A DNA stretch of 45,178 nt from Gemmatimonadota bacterium (GTDB lineage Bacteria > Gemmatimonadota > Gemmatimonadetes > Gemmatimonadales > Gemmatimonadaceae): the NCBI GenBank assembly GCA_947462095.1, contig CANHNQ010000014.1, forward strand, positions 1-45,178. The letters are read 5' to 3'. The notes below the pieces were generated by a model that ran no database searches, was not told the DNA's origin, and saw only the letters and a list, made by a program, of their open reading frames with translations. The position numbers were made by a program, and so were the translations under genes. Positions 25,506 to 34,700 of this stretch are shown piece by piece (position 1 is the stretch's first letter; the number at the start of each line of letters is the position of its first letter).

Positions 25506-27659
25506 TCAGCGCTTGGCGGGCGTGGAGAGCACCGTACGCGCGTCGTCGACGGCAACGGCCGCCGCCAGAAAGCGCGCCGTCAGATCGGCGATTTCGGCCT
25601 GGGTCTCGGATTCGCTGCCGTAGCGAATCGATTCGTTCACACCCGGGAACGTCATCGTGGAGTACCCGTTGTCCACGTCTGACGCGTAGATCAGCGAGCG
25701 ATACCACGGACGGCTCTTCAGCCCCGACGGACGGGCGAATGCCCGTTCGACCTTCAGCAGCGACTCGTTGGCGAGGCCGGCCTGCGCACGCGCGACCCCG
25801 CGCTCGAGCACGGAATCCCGCGTGACCGCAAACGCCGCCGCCGAACGCTCGAGTGTGGCGATGGACGCCAGCAGCGGGGCGGTGGCCGACGTGTTCCACT
25901 GCTTCTGCGCCAGACCACGGTCGATCGTGGCCACGAACTTCCGCATGGTCTTCGCGAACTCGACGTAGTCGTACGGCAGGATCTCGGCGTTCGCGATACG
26001 GAGGGCCATGGCCGCCCCGATGCGACCCGACGCCGCGTGATACAGGAAACCGGGGTCGCCGAAGCGCTCCATCCAGGCGTGCGTGTCGTACTGCGAGTGA
26101 TACGTGCCCGCCGGTCCACCGAAGCCCCACTCGGCGATCGGAATTCCCAGATGATTGTAGAAGCCGGCGAAATCGCTACCGCCACCCGGATCGCCCATCG
26201 GCGGCTCGAGGGTATCGGCCCGCGTCCCCGTGACGGCGCGCCACGCCTCATAGACCGAGCCCTTCCCCTTCGGCTCCGGAACGCTCTTCACCACATCACG
26301 CAGCGTGGCCCGCAGCGACGGCGACCCACCACCGCCGAACTGCGACCCCTGCGCCGACACGTCCTGATTGAGATACGCCACCGCGCCTTTCTTCAGGCGC
26401 AGCGAATCCTCTTCCACGTACTCGCTGCTGCCCACCAGCCCCCACTCTTCCGCATCCCAGGTGGCAAAGACGATCGTACGCTTCGGGCGCTGACCGCGCT
26501 TCGCCATGTCCGCCAGCGCGTTCGCCGCTTCGAGTACCGACACCGTGCCGCTGATGTTGTCAGCCGCACCCGGACCCCACGAGTCGCGGTGCGCGCCGAT
26601 GTAGACGTACTGATCAGGGAAGTCGGTGCCGCGCAGGTAGCCCAGCGTGTTGTGGATCTGCTTCGTCCCCTTCGTCGCCGCGTCGGTGGTGACTTCCACC
26701 TTGACGCGTGTGGGACCGGGACCCACGTGATACCGCAGCGCCATGCCGCCCTGCCAGTTGCGCGGCACGTCGGTGCCTCGCACGCCGTCGAGGAGCTGCT
26801 GCGCATTGAACGCACTGATCGGCACCACCGGAATCTTCGGCAGCGCCGTGTTCTCCGGCTTGAGGCGCGGGGCCCCCGGCTTGCTGGCATACCCCGGCGT
26901 GAGCGGATCGCCGGCGCCGTTGTACACACTGCCGCGCTGCAATCCCTTGAGCGGGCGCATCGGGCCTTCCGGATACACATCGCCCTGCACAAAACCGTCG
27001 TCGAGCGGGTCCGTGTAGATCAGCAGCGCCACCGCGCCGCGCTTCTCCGCTTCGCGCGACTTGATCCCACGGAAGCTCCGGCCGTACCGCGCCAGCACCA
27101 CTTTTCCCTTCACCGACACACCCATCGAGTCGAGCGACGCGTAGTCCTCGATCAGCCCGAAGTTCACGAACACCAGTTCGCCTTCACCCACGCCGGCACC
27201 GCTGGATCCGTTCACCGTGAGGTACTGCGGCAGCATCGTCGCGGGATCGCTGGCGATCCCGGGCTCGGCGAGATCGAGCGCCGCCGTGTCACGTCCCATT
27301 CGGGTGATCTGTACGCTCGTGGCGTGCGGCAGCCAGACATCATACGTGCGGATTTCCGTCTCGAGTCCCATCGCCTTCATCTGCGCGATCACGTAGTCGC
27401 GGGTCCGCTCTTGCGCGGGCGTCCCGGCCACGTGGGGCTCCTTCGACAGCGCCGCCGAGTGCGCCTTGGCCCGCGAGGCGAGGGGGCCCCCGATCGCGTC
27501 CTGCTCCAGGCGACGCTCGGTGAGCGCCGTGGCCGGCGAATAGCCGGTGATCGGCGACGGACTGCCGGACTTCGCTTGCGCGTGAACGACGGAGGGGCTC
27601 AGCGCAGCGAGCGCGAGCGCACTGGTCATCGCCAATGCCGACGAGCGGGGAACGGACAC
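25506..27659 (-). CDS. M28-family metallopeptidase (glutamate carboxypeptidase II-like)
   Basis: Signal peptide; PA-like region VSVKGKVVLARYGRSFRGIKSREAEKRGAVALLIYTDP; DQYVYIGAHRDSWGPGAADNISGTVSVLEAANAL; TWDAEEWGLVGSSEYVEE. Confidence 0.92.
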   Translation of the reverse strand: MSVPRSSALAMTSALALAALSPSVVHAQAKSGSPSPITGYSPATALTERRLEQDAIGGPLASRAKAHSAALSKEPHVAGTPAQERTRDYVIAQMKAMGLETEIRTYDVWLPHATSVQITRMGRDTAALDLAEPGIASDPATMLPQYLTVNGSSGAGVGEGELVFVNFGLIEDYASLDSMGVSVKGKVVLARYGRSFRGIKSREAEKRGAVALLIYTDPLDDGFVQGDVYPEGPMRPLKGLQRGSVYNGAGDPLTPGYASKPGAPRLKPENTALPKIPVVPISAFNAQQLLDGVRGTDVPRNWQGGMALRYHVGPGPTRVKVEVTTDAATKGTKQIHNTLGYLRGTDFPDQYVYIGAHRDSWGPGAADNISGTVSVLEAANALADMAKRGQRPKRTIVFATWDAEEWGLVGSSEYVEEDSLRLKKGAVAYLNQDVSAQGSQFGGGGSPSLRATLRDVVKSVPEPKGKGSVYEAWRAVTGTRADTLEPPMGDPGGGSDFAGFYNHLGIPIAEWGFGGPAGTYHSQYDTHAWMERFGDPGFLYHAASGRIGAAMALRIANAEILPYDYVEFAKTMRKFVATIDRGLAQKQWNTSATAPLLASIATLERSAAAFAVTRDSVLERGVARAQAGLANESLLKVERAFARPSGLKSRPWYRSLIYASDVDNGYSTMTFPGVNESIRYGSESETQAEIADLTARFLAAAVAVDDARTVLSTPAKR

Positions 27660-27710
27660 GACATGAACTCCGGTGGAGTGAAAACCAACCAGACGAACGG
27701 CTGACGTAAA

Positions 27711-28304
27711 CTAGCCCGCCTCGTACTCTTCCGCGGCGCGCACGAGGGCCTGCTGCAGCAGCGCTTCACGATCGCCGTCGTCGGCCAGCGCGGCCGTGAG
27801 TACGCCGAACTGGCGCTGCATTTCGTCCTCGAGCTGCAGCGCCGTGGGCGACTGAATGCCGAGCACGGCCAACGACATCGTGGAAAGGTCGCGCAGCTGG
27901 CGCACCGTTTCTTCGTCCAGCGCCTGCAGCGATGGCGGCACCGGCTTCACGCCAACGCGTTCCCGACGCCGCTTCGGCGTTTCGAATAGCGCGCGCAACG
28001 GCGCGAACGTGACCACGAACGACCCCGGGGTGTGCTCGGCGTAGCCGGTAATCACATTCCGACGACGGAGCGACGGCAGCAGCTTCACGATCGCTTCGCG
28101 CACCGGCGAATACCCGTCCACACTGTTGTTGCCGCGTCCCGTGATCACCAGCGCCTCGTCGCTGCCAAGCACCTGTTGCTGCCGGAGCCAGGAGTCGGCG
28201 AGGGTGGAGGCCTGTGATGCGGTCGGTTGCATCGCGCGCAGATTCAACGTGCGGGCGGCGCCGAAGCGCAGCTCGTCGAAGGCGCGGTCGATGCGCAGAG
28301 CCAT
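27711..28304 (-). CDS. Smr-domain-like protein
   Basis: TLNLRAMQPTASQASTLADSWLRQQQVLGSDEALVITGRGNNSVDGYSPVREAIVKLLPSLRRRNVITGYAEHTPGSFVVTF resembles an Smr/MutS2 C-terminal fold. Confidence 0.6.
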   Translation of the reverse strand: MALRIDRAFDELRFGAARTLNLRAMQPTASQASTLADSWLRQQQVLGSDEALVITGRGNNSVDGYSPVREAIVKLLPSLRRRNVITGYAEHTPGSFVVTFAPLRALFETPKRRRERVGVKPVPPSLQALDEETVRQLRDLSTMSLAVLGIQSPTALQLEDEMQRQFGVLTAALADDGDREALLQQALVRAAEEYEAG

Positions 28305-28307
28305 CGC

Positions 28308-29903
28308 CTACGGGCGGCGCAGGGCTTCGGTCAGCACGCGGCCGTCCACCTTGTCGGTGGGCGGAATGCCGAGCATCTCGGCCAGCGTCGGGGCCACGTC
28401 GACCGAGAACACCGGCTTGGTGTAGCGACCCGGCTTCACCAGCGGCCCCATGAGCAGGATCGGGATACGCGCATCGAGATCGTGCGGCGTACCGTGCGTC
28501 GCGTAGCGCGTGCCCGACCAGTAGTAGCCGGGCTTGAACGTCACCGTGAGCTCAGCCTGGAAGTCGGTCGGAATCGCGTGCAACCACCGACGCGCAATCA
28601 CATCGCCCGTGGCGGCGGCAGCGGCCAGCGTGGACACGCGATCCACCCGCTGCATGCCGGGCAGCTTCAACAGCTGACCACGCAACGCGGTGACCACCGA
28701 GTCGGCGTTCACCCGCTTGGCCGCCAACCGACGACGATCGAGGGACACGATACCCGCCTGCAGCATGAGGGCATCCCCTTCCACCCCGCGGGCGGCCAGC
28801 GCACTCCGGGCGGCGTCGATGATGGGCTGCGGATTCACGCGGCCGCGGTTGGGATCGGCGCCGGGAAAGGCAACCTCGGGAAACGGCGACACCCCGTGAT
28901 CGGCACCCAGCGCGAACACGATACGCGTGGAATCCCGCAGCTTGTACAGCGAATCGATCAGTCGACCGAGGGCGCGATCCACCCGCAACACCTGATCGTG
29001 CAGCTCACGCGAATCGGGACCGTACCGGTGTCCGACGGCGTCCGTACTGGACAGCGATACGGCGAGCACGTCGGTCGTCGGGCCCTTGCCGAGGTCGAGC
29101 GCGTTCACGCCGGCCAGCGCCATGTCGACCGTCACGTCGTCCATCCACGGAAACTCCGTGAGGTTCGTCCCGCCCGCCCGCACATCGGTATCGAGCGTGT
29201 GGGGGAAGACGTAGTCCTTCCCCTGATTTTCGATGGCCAGCGAATCCTTCTCGGGATACTGCGACGCGGCGAGCAGCGGCGTCCACTGGGCCCCAAGGTA
29301 CGGCTTCAGGAAATTGCGCGCGTTGAACTGCTGCACCCACGTCGGCAGCGTGTCCGCGTAATAGCGGCTGGTCGTGAAGCGCCCGTCGAGTGAGTACCAG
29401 TACACCTGCTGCTTCGCCCGCCCCAGCGGCAGAATCGCGCCGCGATCCTTGCGCGACACCGACAGCGCCCGGCTGAACTGGTCTCGGGTGCGCATCCAGT
29501 CAAAGAGCGCCGAGCCGCGGAACCGGTACGGCGAGGCGCCGCCCCCGCGACCCAACAGCAGCGGCGACTGGGGATCGGCCACACCGATCTCATTCAGCAC
29601 CACGCCGGTGTGCGACGGATAACGTCCCGACCAGAGCGTCGCATGGCCGGGCGCCGTCTCGGTGGTGGCATGATCGTGTGAGGCGTTGGTGAAGAACGCC
29701 CCGTGCTTCAGCAGCCGGGCGAGACCGCCGGTGAACTGCGACGACCACGTGTCGAGGTAATCCGGACGGAGCTGGTCGACGGTGATCTGCACGACGAGCG
29801 TAGGCGGCGCGGCTTGGGCGGCCATCGTTGACGCGGCGGGCGTCACGGCCAGCATCGACGCGGCGATCGCGGATGCGCGAAGAATCGGTCTGGAGGCGAG
29901 CAT
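28308..29903 (-). CDS. Alkaline phosphatase / type I phosphodiesterase family protein
   Basis: LVVQITVDQLRPDYLDTW, HDHATTETAPGHATLWSGRYPSHTGVVLNE, LGADHGVSPFPE, YATHGTPHDLDARIPILLMGP. Confidence 0.92.
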   Translation of the reverse strand: MLASRPILRASAIAASMLAVTPAASTMAAQAAPPTLVVQITVDQLRPDYLDTWSSQFTGGLARLLKHGAFFTNASHDHATTETAPGHATLWSGRYPSHTGVVLNEIGVADPQSPLLLGRGGGASPYRFRGSALFDWMRTRDQFSRALSVSRKDRGAILPLGRAKQQVYWYSLDGRFTTSRYYADTLPTWVQQFNARNFLKPYLGAQWTPLLAASQYPEKDSLAIENQGKDYVFPHTLDTDVRAGGTNLTEFPWMDDVTVDMALAGVNALDLGKGPTTDVLAVSLSSTDAVGHRYGPDSRELHDQVLRVDRALGRLIDSLYKLRDSTRIVFALGADHGVSPFPEVAFPGADPNRGRVNPQPIIDAARSALAARGVEGDALMLQAGIVSLDRRRLAAKRVNADSVVTALRGQLLKLPGMQRVDRVSTLAAAAATGDVIARRWLHAIPTDFQAELTVTFKPGYYWSGTRYATHGTPHDLDARIPILLMGPLVKPGRYTKPVFSVDVAPTLAEMLGIPPTDKVDGRVLTEALRRP

Positions 29904-30193
29904 ACCGGAAGTTACGCACGGTGCTCGTTACGCGCTGCTCGGGGGGGGCGGCGTTACCGGATTGCTGCGCCGTCGCACCACCAGCGGCCCTGTCCGGCCT
30001 CGAGCACGTCGCCGGATCGACGCGCCAGGACAGGGGCAACACCGCCGGTGATCGAACCACGCGAGGTCGGTGCGTTTCGCGGATGACGACACGCGGACGC
30101 ACCGCGTGAATCTCCCGCACCGTTCACGGAGGCACGTGAAGGCGACGACAATATTGTGCATTCTGCGCGAATGCACTAGGGCACGCGCAAAGT

Positions 30194-30838
30194 TTATGGC
30201 GGCGTCGCGCGTGCGCGCATCGCATCCGCCACCGCGCGATCGTGTGCCGACGCCGATGCGTCGAGCCCCGAGATCACGCCGTGCACGTCGGCGGCGCTGC
30301 GGTTCTGGCTCAGCTTGTACTTGCCTTCGAGCGCGGTAATCTCGATCTCGACGCCGATGGTGGCTCGGGCAAGCTGCTCGAGGAAGTCGAGCGGCGCGTC
30401 GTGCATGGCCCACGGATGCGACTGCGATGCTTCGTGCCGGTCGGTGAGCCGGTCGAGATGCGTCATCAGGAAGTCACGGTCATCGATGAAGCGCAGCACA
30501 CCCGTGGCGTGCACGGCGATGTAGTTCCAGGTCGGTACGACCTTGCCGTGCTCCTGCTTGCTCGGATACCACGACGGCGTGACGTAGGCGTCGGGACCGC
30601 TGAAGATCACGAGAGACGAGTCGCCACTCGCCGCCCGCTCATGGTGGGGATTGGCCCGGGCGATGTGCCCCTGCAGGACACCGAACGCGCCGCGCTCCCG
30701 GTCGAGCAGCAGGGGAAGGTGCGTGGCGAAGAATCCGTGCTCCCCCGACGACGTGACCAGCGCGCCGAGCGGATGGCGCTCGATGAACCCGTGCAGCGCG
30801 TCGCGATCCGACTCGGAGAACAACCGGGGGATGTACAC
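30194..30838 (-). CDS. paiB: PaiB-family FMN-binding protein
   Basis: MYIPRLFSESDRDALHGFIERHPLGALVTSSGEHGFFATHLPLLLD...AYVTPSWYPSKQEHGKVVPTWNYIAVHATG. Confidence 0.9.
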   Translation of the reverse strand: MYIPRLFSESDRDALHGFIERHPLGALVTSSGEHGFFATHLPLLLDRERGAFGVLQGHIARANPHHERAASGDSSLVIFSGPDAYVTPSWYPSKQEHGKVVPTWNYIAVHATGVLRFIDDRDFLMTHLDRLTDRHEASQSHPWAMHDAPLDFLEQLARATIGVEIEITALEGKYKLSQNRSAADVHGVISGLDASASAHDRAVADAMRARATPP

Positions 30839-30844
30839 GGCGCC

Positions 30845-32077
30845 TTACGGCTGGAGGACCGACTCGAGAATCGCGAGCCCGTCGGCGAGTTGGGCCTTGG
30901 TGATCACCAGCGGCGGCAGGAAGCGCAGCGTGTGCTCGCCGGCGCTGACCATCAGCAGTCCCTTGTCGAACGCACGCCCGATGATCGCCGCCGCCGGCTC
31001 ATGCACATCCATGCCCCACATGAGTCCCTTGCCGCGAATGGCGCGGACCTGGCCGGTCCGGTCAGCAATCCCCTGCAGCTGTTCACCGAACCACGCCCCG
31101 GTCTCCCGCACGTGCTGCAGCATGGCCGGGTCGGACAACCGCTGCACCACGTGATGCGCCACGTGCGCCAGCAGCGGACCGCCGCCGAAGGTGGTGCCGT
31201 GATCACCGGGCTGCATGACCCGCGCGACCGCCTCGTTCACCAGAATCGCGCCGATCGGCAAGCCATTGGCCAGCGGCTTCGCGATGGTGAGCATGTCGGG
31301 TACGACGCCGATCTGCTCGTACGCGAAGAACGTGCCGGTCCGTCCCAGCCCGCACTGAATCTCGTCGAGGATCAGGAGCACGTTCCGCTCACGCGTGAGC
31401 TCACGCAGGCCACGCAGGAACTCGGGGTCGACCACCCGCACGCCCCCTTCGCCCTGAATCGGCTCGACGATCACCGCCGCCGTCTTCTCCGGATGCAGCG
31501 CCAGCGCCAGTTCATCGAGATCGCGCTCCACGATCGTCACGCCACCCATGAGGGGACGGAACGGCAGGCGGTAGGCCGGACGGTCGGTCGCGGCCAACGT
31601 GCCGGGCATGCGCCCGTGAAACGACCCGCGGACCGCGATGATGTGGTGCTTGTTCGGCACGCCCTGCGTGCCCCCCCAGCGCCGCGCGAACTTGAAGGCG
31701 CCCTCGTTGGCCTCGGCACCCGAGTTCGCAAAGAACACGCTGCTGGCAAACGAATGATCCACGAACCACTGCGCCAGCGCCTCGCCCGGCGCCGTGCGGT
31801 ACAGGTTCGACGTATGAATGAGCCCCGTGGCCAGCGCCTCCTGCATCGCGTTCACGACACCCGGATCGTTGTGCCCGAGCGACGTCACGGCGATGCCGGC
31901 CACGAGGTCGAGATAGCGCGTGCCGTGCTCGTCGAACATGTAGACGCCGTCTCCCCGGACGAAGAGCGGTGCCTGTCGCTTGTACGTGCCCAGAATGGCG
32001 GGCATCGCCGACGGTGCCGCCGCCGGCGTGGCCGGGAGCGCGGTGGTCGGAGCGGGCGAGGGCATCGTCGAAGTCAT
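30845..32077 (-). CDS. argD: Acetylornithine aminotransferase
   Basis: VFFANSGAEANEGAFKFAR, HHIIAVRGSFHGRMPGTLAAT, LILDEIQCGLGRTGTFFAYE, PLANGLPIGAI. Confidence 0.93.
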   Translation of the reverse strand: MTSTMPSPAPTTALPATPAAAPSAMPAILGTYKRQAPLFVRGDGVYMFDEHGTRYLDLVAGIAVTSLGHNDPGVVNAMQEALATGLIHTSNLYRTAPGEALAQWFVDHSFASSVFFANSGAEANEGAFKFARRWGGTQGVPNKHHIIAVRGSFHGRMPGTLAATDRPAYRLPFRPLMGGVTIVERDLDELALALHPEKTAAVIVEPIQGEGGVRVVDPEFLRGLRELTRERNVLLILDEIQCGLGRTGTFFAYEQIGVVPDMLTIAKPLANGLPIGAILVNEAVARVMQPGDHGTTFGGGPLLAHVAHHVVQRLSDPAMLQHVRETGAWFGEQLQGIADRTGQVRAIRGKGLMWGMDVHEPAAAIIGRAFDKGLLMVSAGEHTLRFLPPLVITKAQLADGLAILESVLQP

Positions 32078-32083
32078 GGGCAG

Positions 32084-32866
32084 CTACCTGGAAAAGACGG
32101 CATCCGTTGCGTCCACGCGCGCAACGATCGCGGTTCCCGCCTCGGGAACAGTGAGTGCGGCGAGATCGCCGATCCGCACTCGGTGGACACCACCGGCCAG
32201 CGCCTGCGCGCAGGCATCGAGCTTGGCGGCCATGCCGCCTCCCGCCACTCCACTCGTCACCAATGCCTGCGCCTCGTCGAGCGAGAGACGCGGCACGAGC
32301 GCCTTGTCGCCGTCGAGCACGCCGGGCACGTCCGCCATCAGAAACAGTTCATCGGCCCCAAGCGCCGCGGCGATGGCCGCGGCCGCATCGTCGCCATTCA
32401 CGTTGTACGCACCGGCCCCGCCGTCTGCTTCACGCGCCGCCACCGGCGAGATCACCGGGAGAAATCCCGATGCCAGCAGGGCGCGCACCAGCCGCGGATC
32501 AACCACCGAGGGGGTGCCGGAGTGCCCGAACGTGGCCACATCGATCGGTACCGCCCGCAACAGCGCGGCGTCCTCGCCGGAAATACCGACCGCCGGCGCA
32601 CCCGCCGCCACCAACGCCGAGACCATCTGCTTGTTCGCGAGCCCCGACAACACCATGCGCACCAACTCGAGGGCGGTATCGGTCGTCACGCGACGACCAC
32701 CCACAAACACCGGCTCCTCACCGCGCAGCCGCTGCAACGCACTGATCTGATCGCCACCGCCGTGCACGACCACGACACCGCCATCCGTCGCGCGCCACAA
32801 GGCGGCAAGGGCTGCGGGCAACGCGGGATCGTTCTGGGTGCGGCCACCGAGTTTGACGACAAACAT
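32084..32866 (-). CDS. argB: Acetylglutamate kinase
   Basis: FVVKLGGRTQ...VVVVHGGGDQIS...GGRRVTTDTALELVRMVLSGLANKQMV...NVNGDDAAAAIAAALGADELFLMADVPGVLDG. Confidence 0.93.
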   Translation of the reverse strand: MFVVKLGGRTQNDPALPAALAALWRATDGGVVVVHGGGDQISALQRLRGEEPVFVGGRRVTTDTALELVRMVLSGLANKQMVSALVAAGAPAVGISGEDAALLRAVPIDVATFGHSGTPSVVDPRLVRALLASGFLPVISPVAAREADGGAGAYNVNGDDAAAAIAAALGADELFLMADVPGVLDGDKALVPRLSLDEAQALVTSGVAGGGMAAKLDACAQALAGGVHRVRIGDLAALTVPEAGTAIVARVDATDAVFSR

Positions 32867-32880
32867 TTTTATAACTGCGA

Positions 32881-33009
32881 AGTAGGGAGTACGGAGTAGG
32901 GAGTAGGGAGTAGGGAGTACGGGGATGACGGCGAAGTACGGAGCACGGTGTCGGCGGTGGAGCGCTACCCCCTACCCCCCACCCCCTACGCCCGACCCCG
33001 TACTCCGCT
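32881..33009. repeat. Family 2 heptamer (GTAGGGA) inverted repeat, element D
   Basis: GTAGGGA GTACGGA GTAGGGA GTAGGGA GTAGGGA GTACGGG (32882-32923), then opposite-strand arm CTACCCCCTACCCCCCACCCCCTACGCCCGACCCCGTACTCCGC. Confidence 0.85.
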
Positions 33010-33010
33010 C

Positions 33011-34078
33011 TTATCGAGGAAGTCCCGCGGTCTCTTCAAGCCCCAGCATCAGGTTCGCGTTCTGGATCGCCTGACCCGCCGCGCCCTTCACCAGGTTGTC
33101 GATCGCGCTGAACACCAGCAGCGTCGGCGTGCGCATGCCGCTCGGCATCCGCGCACCGATGCGCACCACGTTGCGATGCTGCACGTCGGCCAGTGCGGGG
33201 AGATCGGCGGTGAGCTCCACGAACGGCTCGTGGGCGTACATGTCCCGGAACGGCGTCAGCGCATCGTCGAGGGGCCGCGTGAGCGGCACCGTGATGGTGG
33301 ACAGGATGCCACGGTCCACCGGCAGCAGATGCGGGGTGAACAGCAGATCGCAGTCGGCACCGAGCGCCGCAAGGCTGGCCCGCATCTCGAACAGATGCCG
33401 ATGCGAATTACCCACGCCATACGCTCGGAAATTTTCCGTCACCTCGGCAAACAGCAGCTCGAGTTTGGGCGACGCGCCGGCGCCGCTCACGCCGCTGGCC
33501 GCCGCGATGTTCACCGTTGCGCCGGGCGCTATCAGCCCGGCCTTCGCCAGCGGGGCGAGCGCCACCAGAATGCTGGTCGCATAGCAGCCGGGGTTCGCCA
33601 CCACGCGCGCGCCATGCAGTGGTGTACGAAAGAGCTCCGGGAGCCCGTACGGTGCATCGCTCGGCACGCCGGTGGGCGCATGATCGGTCCCGCCATGTCC
33701 GGGACGGAGATCGCTCGAGAGATCGACCACCCGGGCGCCGGCCGCGATGACGTGTGCCACCCACTCGGCCGAGGCGCCATGCGGCAACGCCGCGAACACC
33801 AGATCGGCGCTCGCCAAATCGACCTCGTCGGGCCCCACCATCGGAATCGCATGCACCCGCCCCCCCGCCTTCACGCGCAGCGTCGTGCCGCGCTGTGCAT
33901 TCGCCGTGGCAAACGCGAGGGTCAGGTTGGGATGTCCGAGAATGAGCGCGCAGAGCTCGCGCCCCGAGTACCCACTCGCGCCCAGCACGCCCACGCGATA
34001 CGTGGGTCCGGTAACGGTCGGGGTGGGGAGTTGCGTGACGTCCGGTAAAGTATGCACAATTAATGCATAATTTTGCAT
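33011..34078 (-). CDS. argC: N-acetyl-gamma-glutamyl-phosphate reductase
   Basis: YRVGVLGASGYSGRELCALILGHPNLTLAFATANAQRG...ANPGCYATSILVALAPL. Start uncertain: ATG 34078, GTG 34057 or further downstream. Confidence 0.9.
   Translation of the reverse strand: MQNYALIVHTLPDVTQLPTPTVTGPTYRVGVLGASGYSGRELCALILGHPNLTLAFATANAQRGTTLRVKAGGRVHAIPMVGPDEVDLASADLVFAALPHGASAEWVAHVIAAGARVVDLSSDLRPGHGGTDHAPTGVPSDAPYGLPELFRTPLHGARVVANPGCYATSILVALAPLAKAGLIAPGATVNIAAASGVSGAGASPKLELLFAEVTENFRAYGVGNSHRHLFEMRASLAALGADCDLLFTPHLLPVDRGILSTITVPLTRPLDDALTPFRDMYAHEPFVELTADLPALADVQHRNVVRIGARMPSGMRTPTLLVFSAIDNLVKGAAGQAIQNANLMLGLEETAGLPR
34051..34078. promoter_or_regulatory. Two overlapping ARG-box-like palindromes between divergent argC and argR
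   Basis: TATGCACAATTAATGCATA (34051-34069) and ATGCATAATTTTGCAT (34063-34078), AT-rich in a GC-rich background. Confidence 0.65.
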
Positions 34079-34175
34079 CACGACACTGTCAATCGGCCGC
34101 GTGTCACAGTGGTGCGTGGTTTCCTTCCCGGTGGCGCATAATTCGGCGCCGAACCGATTCGCAGGAGTCTGTCGC

Positions 34176-34637
34176 GTGTCCGACAAGAAACAGCGCCATC
34201 AAGTTATCCGCGAGATCGTCACCGCGAAGGCCGTGGCCAGTCAGGAAGAGCTGCGACGCCAGCTCGCCAAGCGCGGCTGGGACGTCACCCAGTCCACCCT
34301 CTCGCGCGACCTGCGCGAACTCCGCCTGGCCCGCATTCCCGACGCCCAGGGCCGTTCCCGGTACGCCTTCCTCGAGAGCGGTGGCGATGAGGACGCACTC
34401 GCGCAGCTCGAGCGCATGCTTCCGCAGCTGCTCACCGAGGTGGAAGGAGTGCAGGTCCTCGTGGTGGCCCGCACCATCAAGTCGGGCGCGCAGCCCGTGG
34501 CCGAGGCGCTCGATCAGCTGCAGTGGCCCGATGTCGCGGGCACGATTGCCGGCGATGATACGGTGCTCATCATCTGCCGCTCCACGGAGGGGCGAGAGCG
34601 CGTCCTCAAGAAACTTCGTGCGTATCTGCGCGCCTGA
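34176..34637 (+). CDS. argR: Arginine repressor
   Basis: KKQRHQVIREIVTAKAVASQEELRRQLAKRGWDVTQSTLSRDLRELRLARI; C-terminal TIAGDDTVLIICRSTEGRERVLKKL. GTG start after GCAGGAG. Confidence 0.93.
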   Translation: MSDKKQRHQVIREIVTAKAVASQEELRRQLAKRGWDVTQSTLSRDLRELRLARIPDAQGRSRYAFLESGGDEDALAQLERMLPQLLTEVEGVQVLVVARTIKSGAQPVAEALDQLQWPDVAGTIAGDDTVLIICRSTEGRERVLKKLRAYLRA

Positions 34638-34700
34638 TCCACGGCCGATCCTCTAGATTTCCCGCGTCGTTATTCCTTCGAACCCTGTCGTGAGTATGCC

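Noticed and set aside
26037-27704. 555-aa plus-strand ORF
   Set aside because: Antisense shadow of the M28 peptidase; low-complexity Arg/His/Val composition.
30242-32899. 885-aa plus-strand ORF
   Set aside because: Antisense to paiB, argD and argB; Arg/His-rich with no recognisable domain. Typical GC-rich shadow ORF.
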